Origin: Coniella vitis
Lineage: Eukaryota; Ascomycota; Sordariomycetes; Diaporthales; Schizoparmaceae
Direction of reading: 5' to 3'
Length of the DNA stretch: 64,000 nt
Assembly: GCA_011317545.1 (NCBI GenBank)
Contig: WUJK01000002.1
Location: forward strand, 3,596,001 to 3,660,000
A program made the translations under genes and the position numbers. Below, piece after piece: positions 46,486-59,490 of the stretch. How positions within the stretch are numbered: position 1 is the stretch's first letter; each line of letters starts with the position of its first letter. A model generated the notes under the pieces. The model made no database searches and had not been told where the DNA came from. It saw only the letters and a list, made by a program, of their open reading frames with translations.

Positions 46486-49400
46486 TCAAATAGCATAAAA
46501 TCCGCCCATGGACGAATAATACTGCTGTTGCTGTTCATCTCCTTGCCCTTGTCGATACTGCCCGCCTTGCTCGTAATACCACTGCTGCTGCTGCTGCTCC
46601 TGATGTTGTTGTTGTTGGTATTCTTGGTATTGTTGCTGCTGCTGCTGCTGCTGTGGCTGCTGCGGATATGGCATCTGCTGCCCTTGCTGCACAAAGAACG
46701 AAGCAGGCGTCAAGGGGCTCACAGTATTGCTTCCCATCATACTCAGCCCCCTACTCGCACCAACGTGACTGTAGCGACTCTGCCCTCCTCCAAACCCACC
46801 AAGACTACCCCCGTGCATTTGCATCATCCCTTGTTGCTTGTACAGCATGGCGCGCTCGACGGGTGTCAGAGGCGACACAATATCGTCCATTTCGGCGGCT
46901 TCGAGGCTGGCGTAGTCCTGGGGGTCGGGAGTAGGCTTCTTCGGTTGGGCTGGAGGTGGTGGAACCGAGGAGTATGCCTGGGTGGCGGTGGTGGAAGAAG
47001 AAGAGGAAGAAGGAAATGGAGCTGGTGGTGCTGGGGCTGGCACTGTTGGCACTGCTGTTGTTGCGGCTTGTTGCGCTTGCTTACTCTGGACCGCTACTGC
47101 AGCAGCAGCGGATGAGGCCGTTCTGATACCAGTCGCAGCAGCAGCAGCAGCAGCAGCAGGAGGAGGAGGCGAGGCGTGGGTCGAAGCCCGCGGAAAGACA
47201 CTGTACCGTGGTGACTGTTGTGATGGAGGCTTGGCAGCGCCGCCGTCTCCCTGCTTGGGAATTCCCGAAACACTCTTCTCGGCAACAGCGCCATCGTCCG
47301 CAGAGACATACGATACGTTACTGCTGCTCGTGTTCTGGTAGTTGTTGTTGTTGTTGTTGTGGTAAGCCAGCTGTGATCCGCCACCATCACTTTCCTCGGA
47401 CCCCTCGTCATCCTCCATATAGAACGTCTCAGTGACAGGACTAGGACTAGGCAGTTGTTGGGGGGGTTGTTGTTGTTGCGCACGCTTAATGGCCGTTGCC
47501 GCCGTTCCCGTCGACGTCAAAGTAGAAGCGGTGCTCCTCTTTCCAGTCTGTGTTGATCCGCCGTTTCTGTATCCAGCCAAATTGATTGCCTTGGCAAGCA
47601 GTTTCTGTGCATCCTCGGCACGCAGCGTATCCTCCTCGTCCTCGTCCTCATCGTCATCATCATGGCTCTGCGACGAAACATCCCCCCCACCACCACGAGC
47701 ACTCTCCGTCAATGATTCGTACGACACAGCACGCGTCAACTGACCATTCTCATCCATGACGAGCGTCCCCGAAATTCTCATTGGCATCTTGTTGTTGTTG
47801 TTGTTATTGGTGCTGCTGCTGCTGCTGCTGCTGCCGCCGCTTCCTCCACCAACAACGACATAATCATCTGCTGTCATGTTTGTGTTGGTCGTATTACACT
47901 GTAAAATCAAATCGGGCGACGTACTCCGACTTGTCCTCCCCTGCGACAGATCCGGCGAAGCGCCCGTATCCACGCTCGCGCTTGCACTTGTCGTCGTTCC
48001 GCCATCGTCATTGGCAAGACTAAACGTGTCTTCTACCGTGACGGGCGTGAAGGGTGAAAAGGGTGGTAACTGGGGCGCCATACTCTGGACGCGCATCCAC
48101 GGCGAAACCGGTCCATTACCCATCGCTGTCGTCCCCATCTCTCGTTCCCTGTCTTTGCCGCTGTTGCTAGTAATGGATCCAGACGTAGGCGGCCGCTGGG
48201 GTAGGTTGCTGCTAATACCATTGCCCCCACCACTACTTGATAACTTCAAGCTTCCCAACGACGAGCTTTGCCCATGCCCGTGGTGGTTTTGCAACCCAGG
48301 CCGGAGTGCATTGCTCGCGATCCGCCGCAAACTACTTCCAAACCCAAAGTTTGACTTCTTTCGCGCCCCTGCCGCCGGTGCAGCTGCCACCGCAGCCGCC
48401 ATGCCGAATCCAGTCTGCACAACCGGTGGACTGGTAGCCAGGTTAACGTTGCCCAGAACAGGCGATTCGGGTCCCAGATCGGCGGCCGCTGCCTGCTGGA
48501 GCCGGACAACGCTGTGGGACCGCTTGACAGCAGAAGCAACAGCAGCTGAGCCAGGCAATTCGCTCAAGTCCGGGCTGCCGATGCTCGTCGGTGGCGTCGC
48601 CATGGTGTTGGTAAATCCCCCGGACACTGGTCCGCCACCACCTCCCCTTCCGGCGTTCTCGAGGTTGGTCACCGTAGTCGTGGCTGGGTTGATGCTCTGG
48701 TAGGTCCCGTTACTCGCATCGCTCCCTTGTCGATTCCGCCCCTTGTTGTTGTTGTTGTTGTTGTTGTTGTTGACCTGCGAGTAATGGTGATTATGAATCG
48801 GCGGTTTGACGGCAGGGTGCGCAGGGAAAACAGGCGCAGCGCCCATCGCAGGCGAATCGTTGCTACTATGCGTAGAAGAAGCCCCCGCCATGCTGCGCTC
48901 GGTCGAATCGCTCCGCGTGCGAGCATGGCCAGGGCCATGGCCATGGCCACCTAGCCTGGACGGGCCATGGACTGTGGATATAGTGCCGTTGCGCGTCACC
49001 ACACTGTGCAGACTCATTGTCGGGCTGCTGCTGCGTACCGAACTTGCGTTGCTCAGGCTGCTTCCACCACCGTTCCCAGTGCCCATCGGGTTGTTGCTCC
49101 GCCGGACCGAGCTATTGTTGGCCACGCTGTTGTTCCTCGTCTTGAGGACACTCGCCGCACGATCCCTCCCCTCCCCGCCAAACGCCTTGCGCACAACAAG
49201 TTGGAATTGGTCGAGCATGGTTGGATGATCGACAATCTCGTCCATGGTGAGCGCAAATCCATCGAGGTTGTTGTTGAACAAGTTTGTGGACAGCTCGCCC
49301 ACAAGCCGGTGCGGTACTTCCTCGGTAATGAAGTCGGCAAGCTGCGAAGCCGGGATAAGCGAGCCCCAGAGGTCGTAGAAGGCTGCCGACGTAACGTGCT

Positions 49401-52400
49401 CTTCGGGCACGCCCAGTGTACGCGGGTCCAGCGTGCTGCGCCAGGCGTCCTCGATGGTGGCGCGGATGGTTGTAATCTGGTCGAGCGACATTTTGGCTTC
49501 GAGCTGGGCAAAGGTTGCACGCACAGCACCGCCGCCAAAGGGGTTGTTGAAGGTGACGCCCGCGGGTCCGGAAGACTGCGCATGACTGCCGTTCGCGGCG
49601 TAGTTGTGTTTCACGGAGGTGGGGTTGGCAAAGGGAATCTGCTTGGCCAGCGAGGCATACTGTGACGCCGTGGGCACAATATTCTGCATGATGCTCACGC
49701 CCGTCAGCAGGCCAACAAATCCACAAACCTTGTGCAAGACCTCTTGAGCCAGCGTGGCGGGCACGCGCTGCTCGCAAAACGACACCGATATCTCAAGCTC
49801 CTCGTCGCCTGCGTTCAACCGCGCCTGCCCACCCAGCGTGTCTTCTGCAGTGCCCGACGACGCTCCCCCGCCAGCTGCTCCCGGTCCTCCTGCTGCTGCC
49901 CCTCCGGTCGAAGCAGGAGCCGACTTGCTCCTCAACAAACTCCGCACCAGAAAATCCGGCACGTCGGCAACCTCGCTCTCAATCACACTAATCTTGCACA
50001 GGGTGGCGCCCAGCCGGAAACTCTTTGCCTTTCCATCCATGAGCAGCTCGGCGTCCGTCCGGTGCTGCACAACGGTGCTCAGGCGCGTCCAATATGGCCA
50101 CGGCGTGCACTTTTCCACAATATCCAGCATGCCCAGATTCTCGTACGGCATGCCTGCAGATCGCTGGTCCGCCACACACTTGAGCAGATGCAATGGGCTC
50201 GTTGCAGTGTCCGCAAAGCGGATCCGCACAGGCAGCACCGTTGTCGTTGGGCCCAGCACACCGCCACGATTGACGCTTGACGGCCCCAGATGCTGCTGCA
50301 TACGCGAGTGACAGCCCTCGACCAGTTCGCCAAAGAGCACGTCGGGAACGCCCGCAATGGTAGCTAGCACCATTCCCCAGGCGGCCTTGAGCACCGTGTC
50401 GAACGAGATGCCCAGCGAGCCCATGGCGACCGTGTTGACCGACACAGACTCGCGGAGGGTGCGCACAGCAGTTGTGGGCCGAGGGGGCCGCGTGTGGTGT
50501 ACTACTTGGGTTGGTTCAGCGCCCTCGAGCAGGCCGCGCCAGTACCTCTCTGCCTCGCCGCCAACATGCGCCAGTGCGGCTTCGCGCACAAAGTCCGCAA
50601 ACCCAGGCCGTCGCGGTGGGTTTTGGGTGCCGTCGTACAGCTTACGCAGGTCCTTGATGAGGTGAGCAATGGAGACGTCATCGTACTGGGCGCGCGATAG
50701 TCGCAGCACGAGCGCCGAAGTCTTGCCGGCGTCGACAAAGATGAAGCGAGTGATGGGGCATGCAAACAGGTCGCAGCGTGTGTGCAAGATCTCTCGGTCC
50801 TTCTTGATTTCCTTGTCGAGCGTCGCATTCAGCCGCCAGCTCTGCACGCGCGGGATGTGCTTGAAATCAGCTTTGTGGTTGCGCAACACGACTTGGTACA
50901 GCTTGCGACTTTGGCCCTCAACGTGTGCCACAAAGGCTGTCCGCAGGATCGGATGGATAGTTGTCAGGATGTGGCAAACCTCCTCAATACGTCGCGCAGA
51001 GACGGACGACGTTGAGCTGGCCGCCGTGAAATGCAAGACAAAGTAGGTCATGTCGGCGAGGCCAGGTCCGTGGGGTGATGCCGAGGAGGAAGAGCGCTGC
51101 ATGTGACCCTGCGTTAACAGAGCAGTCTCAATGTGGCGGATTTGCGTCGACGTCGCCTCAGCCACATCGCGAATCACCTCGGGCTCCAAAAGCAGTTTGG
51201 GTGCAAGCTTCTCCTCGATGAATGCCCTATCGATGATCTGCGGGGTCGGAGGGAGCAGCGGAGTGTCAACAGATAGATCCTGCCGAGGTTCCCTGGCCGG
51301 CTGTCCTTGATGCTGAAAGTAGTATTGCTGTTGCTGTTGATGCTGCTGCTGCTGCTGCTGCTGCTGCTGTCGCTGAATCGATTCGATAGCATTATCCAAA
51401 GCAGTATCTAGAACATATGTTCCGGCTTGTGATGGTTCTCTGCTCAGATTCGAAGAGTAGCCCTGGTGGTTTAGAGACACAGCATCAAAGGGTGTGTTGA
51501 AATGACAAATCTCACCAAGAGATACATCACGCATCAAATCAGAGACGTTGGCAGCAAGTTTCGCTCTGCGACAACGAACAACTACCTCGGCAGCAGCAAC
51601 TTCGTCACCGCCGACCTTGAGGAACCCATCGTCGAGGGAGATGGATTCTGGCGCACGGCCTAGGACCTGTGCCCAAATATCACGGAGACTCGCTTCCAAG
51701 CTGCCAGAGGGCAGTGTCGTCATCTCGTTCATTGTGTCGCTTCCACCACGCAGTTGTTCGACATTCTCTGGCCGTGCAAGGTCAAGGAGCTGGTCCCGTG
51801 AGAGGCCCTTGATAATCTTTTGAAGCCTGCGCCGGTTTACTTTGAGTGAGTGCGTTGTGGGAAGATGCCGCACCGGAATGAAAATCTTGGGGATGATGGC
51901 TTCGGGCACCACACCGGAGAGGGCCTTAGTGACGAGTCTCTTGGCCAAATAGACACGGCGCTTGACCTCCTCATCAAGATTCGTCAGGTCGAGGTTAGGA
52001 GGTGGAGCAGAAGGAGGAGTTGTCGAAGCGGCAGTGGCAGCAACAACACCATCAGCCTGATCCCCCAGCTCCAGGAACGCAGCAAGCACTGGCGATGCAA
52101 CACGGTCCCCTTTGAACGTCAGTGCCTCTACCATGACATCAACGCCATGACCCAGAGCCCGCCGAATATACTGCTCCAACTCAGACAGGTTGACCAGCCG
52201 CCCGTTGATTTCCAGATCATCGCGCTTGGACGACACATATTCCATGAGGCCACCTTCAATGTATCGCACGCTGTGACCCGTCTTGTAGTACCTCTTCTTT
52301 CCTTGGCCCGTGTCCTCGGTTGCGATAGTGCTGATGCTCTTTTGGTTGTGGTGGTGGCCGCGCACAAACGGCGTCTTGTTCTGCCCGTTTGGACTGGTAG

Positions 52401-55400
52401 GGGTGTCGGGCAAGTCCTTGTTGTTCTCGATGTCGTCTTCAAGAAACACATTCAGGCTGCTTCGCCGAAACGTCTTGCCCAGCGTCGGTCCCTCAATCAC
52501 CATTTCTCCTACCGCACCCACTGGCATCAAGTTGCGGTGGTCTTCGCCAGACACGATCCAAGCAGAACCAGCAATGGGCCGCCCAATGGCGCGCAGGTGG
52601 TGAGGCCCGTGGAGCTCAAGAAATGAAATCCCCAGTGGACACACATCAGGCGCTCCGTACGCCATAATGACTCTCTTTCTGCCTTGCCACGGCCGGTACG
52701 TGTCCTCGTCTAGCCCACGTGTACGAAAACAGACCGTCTTGAGCGTTGGAAGCAGCTCAGTATTGAGCTTGCGCGACAAAAGGGGCGTCATGTAACTCCA
52801 ATTTGCGCTGAAGCGCGTGACACACCCAGTGTAGTCATTGTACCTGTCCCTCGAGGATGGAATACACATGACACCGCCATTGACTAGTGTGGTAAACACT
52901 TCAGAGAGAGCCACGTCGACGTTGAAACTGGACAGCTGCAGCACACGCGCAGTACTGTCGATGCCACAGACCGGTCCCTGGCCAACAAAACAAGTTGAAA
53001 GCGAGGCATGCGTAAAGCTGATGCCTCGGATAGAACGCGACGAAGTAGGCGTGAAGAAGACGCACGCAACATCTTCGGGCTTGCTGGGTGGCAGCAACTG
53101 ACCTGCAGGAACCGTCTCGCGCTCAAGGCGCTGCATAAGCGCATCGTCGAGACGCACAACGCGGTCAAACAGCGGCACTTGGTCGGTGGACATCTCGAGA
53201 GCATCAGCTGCTGCCACGCAGGCGACTGCCACTTTGCCTGCGGGGCCCAGGTGCTCGGCAATCTTGGCGACAAAGCCCATCTCGTCTGCGTCGACTGGTA
53301 CAAATGCAGCGCCGGCTTTGAGCACTGCAAGCAGCGCTACAGGTACCCATTTTGACTTGTCAAGAATCACTGGTACGGCGGCTTTGGCTTTGCTTCGCGG
53401 GACAACGCCGGCGCTGAGCAGCACATGTGCCAGGCGGTGCGAAAGGACTTCAACTTGGACATATGTCAGGTCTCCGTCGTGGGCACACACAGCCTTGCTC
53501 TCGGGACGCGCAATACTCTGCTCAAAAACAAGCTCGTGGAGAAGGGACCGCTGTTGCTGCTGCTCATTGTCCTTGTCGAGCGGGTGCGTCCATCCCACAA
53601 TCTGGGCATAGTCACGGTCTGAAAAGAGGTCGAGAGAGCCGATGTGCGCCGATGGCGAGGCGCACTGGATGATGGCTGTGATGGCGCGCGCAAAGGTGTT
53701 TATGATGTTTTCCGCCTGCGTCTCGGACAGAATCGAGCTGCCAAGGTCTACCACGAGCTGACCCGTGGAACTGCGGAAACGCGTGTTCATGATCAAGTCG
53801 TAGTCGGATGTCTCGTGGTTCATGACGTTGCGCAGCTCCAGCGCAGTGGTGTTCATGGTGGACTGGCTGGTGGAACGACTGTGCATGTCCGATGGCTCTT
53901 CAGTGTAGGCAAAACACGTGTTGAAGAGCCGCGCATCGAAGCCCGTCCCCTTGCTATCCTGCAGCAGCGCGTGCTGCATCTCGGCCATGGTTATGTGCTG
54001 GTGCGGCAGCGCAGCATTGTACCCGTCCTCGGTCTGCTTCAGTAGGATGGCCAGCGGCTTGAACTGCGAAAGATCCAAGACCACAGGAATCGTGTTGGCG
54101 AAGCACCCCACCGCCGAACGCATACCTTCGAGCGTCGCCGACCGGCCGGGCGCCTTGTATCCAAAGCACACGTCGCTGCTACCCGTTACAGAGCGCAGCA
54201 CCAATGCCCAGGCAAGCCGCAGCACCGTCCCAGTTGTTGTCTTTTGCGCCCTGCAAAACTCAGAGACCTTTTGCAGCGTCACGTCGCTCACCTCGGTGTG
54301 CACATTGTCGTGTCGTCGAGGCTTGGGGGGACCCTTTATGTCTCCTCCATAGTACAAGTCCAGCTGTGGGAAGAGGCAGGGCTGCGTGACGCCTGCCAGG
54401 GTCTGCTTCCACCAGGAAATGCTCCTGTCACGGTCCAAATTACGCATGATGTCGAGATAGCCAGTATAGGAAAAGGCCGCCACCTCAGCACCACCGAATG
54501 CAACCGCTCTGCCGGTAGTGTAGGCTCTTTTAAGGTCAGCAATCATGCTGTTCACGCTCATCATGTCGCAAAGCGCAGCCGACACATCGAGCTTGACCAC
54601 TGTTTTGAGCGCAGACTGGCATACTGTCAACCTGTGTCTGGGTACGCTCTTGTCGGTAGGCTGCGCATTGAGCGGAGGGAGGTTGTTGAGTGTGTCAATG
54701 GGATCTTCAGTAGGCGTTGCGTCCAGAAAAAGCATGTTGGGGGCCCAGCGCTTGAGTACAACGGCATTGAACAGCCCTTGTTCGGAAATACTCTCGATAA
54801 AAACAGTCCTGAGTGCCGCATGATGCGCGACAACTTGAACCCACGCAGTCACCAGGCGTGACAAATCTACAGTGGCACCGTTGGGGCTCACAAACTCGTA
54901 CATGACGTGGATGTGGTGGGCATTCATGTTGGCGTTGTTATTGCTGCTGTTCGGATACAACTGCGCGTACTGACGCTCGCTATTGTCGTCACCGTGCCTT
55001 CTCCCACATCCGGCAGGGAATTGCAGCGCCCTGGCCTGGCTGATCAGAATGCTCTGCTGTACAGGCGTGACAGGGTATACAGCATCGATATCATTGACGC
55101 CACCAAGGCCCAGTTCCGCCGTGATGGTCTTGGTGAGCGTGGCCAGTCCCTCGTAGGTAGCGCCAGTGGCCCAGAGCTGCGGGATATCAGCCAGTGTCCA
55201 TTCTGGCTCGGCAAAGCGCAGTCGACCAATAGCCTCGAGTAGGAGGTGCTCGTAGTTGCTGATCCACGCTTTGATGAGGTCAATGTGTCTGCTATGGCGG
55301 TTGTACAGAAACTTGATGCGCGCCGACCCCTGATCAATGGTTGTGTTGACTTCAAACAGCGCAATGCGGCCAACTGCAGGCCCAATATCGGAAATGGGCG

Positions 55401-55573
55401 AGTCAATAGTCCGGCCAGGCAGGGCAATCTGCTCGAGGACCCCGTTTTCCTTGCCAAGATTTTGCACATTGCCCGCATAGCTAAAGAGAATTTCGATCGG
55501 CCAGTCGCGCGTTGCGATTTGGAGACATTCTGGAGATCGTGGCTGTCCGGCCCCTCCAGAATCTATCGAGCTC

Positions 55574-55604
<31 letters not shown>

Positions 55605-57813
55605 ATGCTACTGCTGCTGCGTCTTGGTTTTGTCTGTGATTCTCAGAGTAAAACTTGCTGGCAAAATAATGGGCACCACGGTGCGGTATAGCGCGTCGCG
55701 TGTCCTTGAGGCGGCGCAGAACATCGACCAAATCGCTGCTGGCGTTGATTTGCTGGTTCAAGGGACACAGCGAGGTGAACCAACCGACCGTCTCGGAAAT
55801 GTCAATATCATTGTTCCATAAATTGCGTCCAAGCTCTTGGTTCCACACGTCTGGCACGCGCCTGTCCACAAACGTCTGGGCAAACGAAAGCAGCAGTGCA
55901 GAGATGTAGATGTCGACCGATTCCGTCCGCAGTACTTGGTTGCATGTCGTCTCGAGAATGGATGTCAACTCCTCAGACAAGGAGAAGCTTGCTTCGTCCG
56001 CATCGGCATACGTGTTGGGCATCTCCGTCATGCCCCAGTAGTCAAAATCACCAGGACACAGATCAAACGGGAGGCCGCCCGACGGCATTTGCGCGTCCAT
56101 CTTCTGCAACTCTGTCCACTTTTGGAAGGGCATAGCCCTGGGCGAAGCCAGGCTACCGTGCTGCAACAACTCGTCTAGGTCGCGTATTATCAGTCGCCAG
56201 GACGCAATGTCCACGACAAGATGATGAGCAGCAACATAAATCATCTGGTGACCGTCGGTTGTTTCCAGGTGGGCAACGGCGAACAAGGGCCCGGCCTCGA
56301 CATTGATGGACGCCTGCGTATTTTGGACGACAGCCTCGACCTGTTGGTTAGTGCTAATAATGTAGTGCATGAATGAGTACGAGCCCTCGACTTTGGGTAC
56401 GATGTACTGCGTCCAGTCGCCCTGCACATTGACAAAACGAGCCCGGAGCATCTTGTGGTGGCCGACAACTGCGTCTACGGCCGCAGACATGTCGTGCACA
56501 CTAAACCCCTTGGCCACGCGGAACAGGAGAGAAGAATTAAACCGGTACCTGCCATCTGGTGCATCTCGCAACGAGAGATTTCCGCCCATGGTGGTGGTGA
56601 AATAGAGCTTTTGCATTGGTGACAGGTCAAAGTAGGTTGAGGAAGGACTCGTGTCACGGCCCATGTCGTTACTCTCCCGCTGCGCCGCCCATTTGTGGGC
56701 CAGGCCACCCCTCTGCGTCGCGAGCGAGGCCAGATGCGCAAGAGTGTTGTTTTGGTGCAAGATCTCGTGGCTTTCGAGGAATATGGACTCGACGCGGGCC
56801 GTCGTGACGAGGGCCATGGCGGTGGCCTCGTCTCCTCCTAATGAAGCAAACGTGAAGTTGATGCCGACCTGGTCCTGTGGCACATGCAGGACCCTTGCCA
56901 CGAGTTTCTGCACCTCCCTTTCCATTTCTGTTTCTGGGTGCTGTAGCGTCTGGTCCGTGGCTATGCCCAGGACCCGGTCGTAAATGTCCGAATTGGCATT
57001 TTGCACCCACGTCCGCAGCTTCCGCCGGTCAATGTTGTCGGTTTCGGGCACAAGAGGCATGTTTTGCAGCGGCACCCAGACTTGCGGGATGGCACTCTGG
57101 TCCACAAACTTGCTCTTTTCGAGGTTGTGCTTGATTGTCGCAATCTGCGTGCCTGCAAAAAACGACTGCGCCGGGGAAACAAGGTCAACTTTGGACAAAT
57201 CAGTTCCGCTGGGCGGTATGCTGGTTAGTGTCAGACAGGCAACCAGTTTCTCTTCGAATAATCCAGCGCGCGGCTTGATAATCACCACTTTGGACACACC
57301 CTTTTCGGAACCGAGAAACCGCTCCACCTCGCCGGGCGTTTCGTACGAAGTCGTCGGCATAGGAGGCGCATCGTCCAGGCTCGGCATGCGCACATGCTTG
57401 TCGAAATCTTGGTTCCGCACATGTATTGAGTTCATGCGACTGGCGCGGTGTATCCGTTCCGGCGCAATCATGATCGAGGCGGAGCGCATGTCCAAATCAT
57501 CATCAGACGAACTGCCGTCGTCATGGTCGATGTCGTCTTTGCTTTCATTTTGCCCCCCACCCGCCTGCTCACCATATTCGTCTCCTTGCGTTGTCACGTC
57601 CGATGCGCTGTCGCATGAAGTCATATCAACAACCTCGGCAGCCATGGACCGGGCAGAAGGGGGCACGAATTTTGTTTCCATATCAGCAAGTGTTTTGGAG
57701 CCCGCCAGAACCTTGGTCTGGATGGTGAGAAGGTCTATCCTTGGGGGCCGTGGTTTGTCATTGGAATTCGCGCCTGCCGAGGGGCGGCGATGGTGGTGAT
57801 GGTGGTGATGGTT

Positions 57814-57849
<36 letters not shown>

Positions 57850-58062
57850 TGCTGTCGCTGCATCGGAGGCGAATGTCTCGCGAAGCCGTTCGGGCGGGAT
57901 CGACAGGGAATTGGCAACCGAGTTTAATATGCGTTCCTGGAGCGTGTGGGGTCGATTGCTGGGATGCAGGCTGTCTATGTCTGTGCTGCGAGATGGTGTT
58001 GTTGAGGAGATGTCGATCTTTGGGCAGGAGAACCGCTCGGCTTGTGTCGGGTCCTCCGCCAT
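46486..58062 (-). CDS. Giant NRPS-derived protein with degenerate catalytic sites
   Basis: One intronless frame of 3858 residues from the first ATG (MAEDPTQAER); extension upstream is possible only through a TTG. Order seen: disordered acidic N-terminus with Asp11-His7 (about 72-90); adenylation C-terminal remnant ending ETDNIDRRKL (about 340); carrier LGGDEATAM with Glu412 in place of Ser; and an epimerisation-type domain (about 480-870: HHLVVDIASW at 613, ETVGWFTSLCPL). Then a condensation domain whose HHxxxDG reads SAALCDM (about 1160), and an adenylation domain (about 1500-2080) with P-loop TPTSSRSIRG and YKTGHSVRY (Asp to His). Next, carrier KVGGDEVAA with Glu2154, a poly-Gln linker, a second degenerate condensation domain (about 2330-2700; SRAQYDDVS) and a carrier-like fold near 2900 (DLWGSLIPAS). 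A Q/S/N/P-rich tail of about 850 residues ends the protein. Peptide synthesis seems unlikely; a scaffold or regulatory role is inference. Confidence 0.85.
51313..51375 (-). repeat. CAG/CAA tract encoding poly-Gln in the NRPS-derived protein
   Basis: A run of Gln codons broken by one Arg and two His, with Tyr-Tyr-Phe following. It sits in the linker after the second carrier domain and is a possible length-variable site. Confidence 0.9.
55577..55618 (-). repeat. GCA tract encoding poly-Ala
   Basis: Alternating GCA/GCC repeats inside the epimerisation-type domain give an Ala-rich insertion (residues about 815-828) between the canonical motifs, absent from working NRPS domains. Confidence 0.8.
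57814..57846 (-). repeat. (GAC)11 encoding poly-Asp
   Basis: Eleven GAC codons followed by Asn and seven His codons form an acidic/His tract in the disordered N-terminus of the NRPS-derived protein. Confidence 0.95.
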
Positions 58063-59457
58063 GGCGACTTGTACACTGCGCCGGCCCCTCTGAGTCGATG
58101 CATGTGATTTGTGAGCAGTCGCAACAACAAAACGAATAGCTTTGCTTTGTAACACGGGCAAGACGTACACGTACAAAGTTTGGGCGGGAAACCCAAGGAC
58201 TGCCAAGGGAGGTGGTTGGTTGATGGCACAGTCACCCTCTTTCAAGATTTGGGGCAGGCCGGAGTGGCCCAAACTAGTGTCCAAAAGGTTGTTCTACAAT
58301 AAAGCAGGGCCCTTCTCTCACTGCGACGATAAAATGCAAACAGCGGGTATCATTTCTTGGAGAAAGGTAGACGGAATTTACACCAGCAACGGCGATGATT
58401 AGGTATAGAAATAACCGGGGGGGAAAAGTAGAGGTGATTGGTATAGGTATCTTGGGATGTCAGACTGTAGCAAGGGAAGAAAGAGGGGGGGGAGGAGAAA
58501 GGGCGTCCGAATGAAGGATAGCAAGCATGTGCCGATACACGAAAACACCCCGGTCGCAGGTTGATATTTCGGCGTAGTCGAGACTGTAGCTTTCTAGTCA
58601 GCTTCTTGTTGAAACAGTGGTTGGTCGAGCGCCAGGTAGAATGAGGCCAAAAGGCAACTGACAAGAGGCACGAAGGCAAATGCTGACGGCGACCGCGATG
58701 GTGGTCCAGAGAGAGGGGGGAAGGAAAAAAAAAAAACAAAAATGGGAGGATTCAGAGGGCGCTGAGACGAGGGCCTGGCAGGTGCAGCAAGACTAATATG
58801 GAAAAGGATCTGCCCCGTCATTTTGGGATGCAGACGAGCATGGGGATGTGCAACATGGGCCATTCTCAGATGGGATGTGGGATCCTCCAAGATGTCACCC
58901 TCTCGTGGCGGGCGGGCTGGTGGGCAAGCAAAGCAAAAAATGGTTGCATAGTACAGGTGTACAGTTGGAAGAGCGCGTGCGCAGGTACCTGGAAGAGTAC
59001 TCTGCTGTACTTACAGTATAGGCATATGTATATGTGTATGTGTATGCAGATAGGCGCAAAGTCGAGGTGGTGGTAGTGGTGGTACTGCTGCTGCTGCTGC
59101 TACCACCAAAAGGAGTGGCTCGGCCGCTGTACTAGAGACTCGCAAGAGTATACTTGTATAAATGAGCTGTGGGTGCTGGTAAGCCCGCGGTGGCTGGCGT
59201 AATTATGGGAGAAAGAGGTTGGAAAGGAGAGGACTCCGGCCCAGCACTCTAAAGCACCTTTGAGGACCGCGTAGAGGTCGACAAAGACACGAGGGGCCGC
59301 TAGAGGGTCGAACTGCAGGCATACCAAGCACATCCATACTATGAGTACAGGACTGATAGAATAGTCGACCGCGGGCCGTTGGAACCAGGACTCGCGCTTC
59401 AGCCGCCAGCCTCGGCGGTGGAGAGATTGGGATTCATTGAGTGGAGGAACACACAGT

Positions 59458-59489
<32 letters not shown>

Positions 59490-59490
59490 G
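59458..59490 (+). repeat. (TGGC)n tetranucleotide microsatellite
   Basis: About eight TGGC units in the gene-poor region upstream of the giant gene. Confidence 0.95.
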
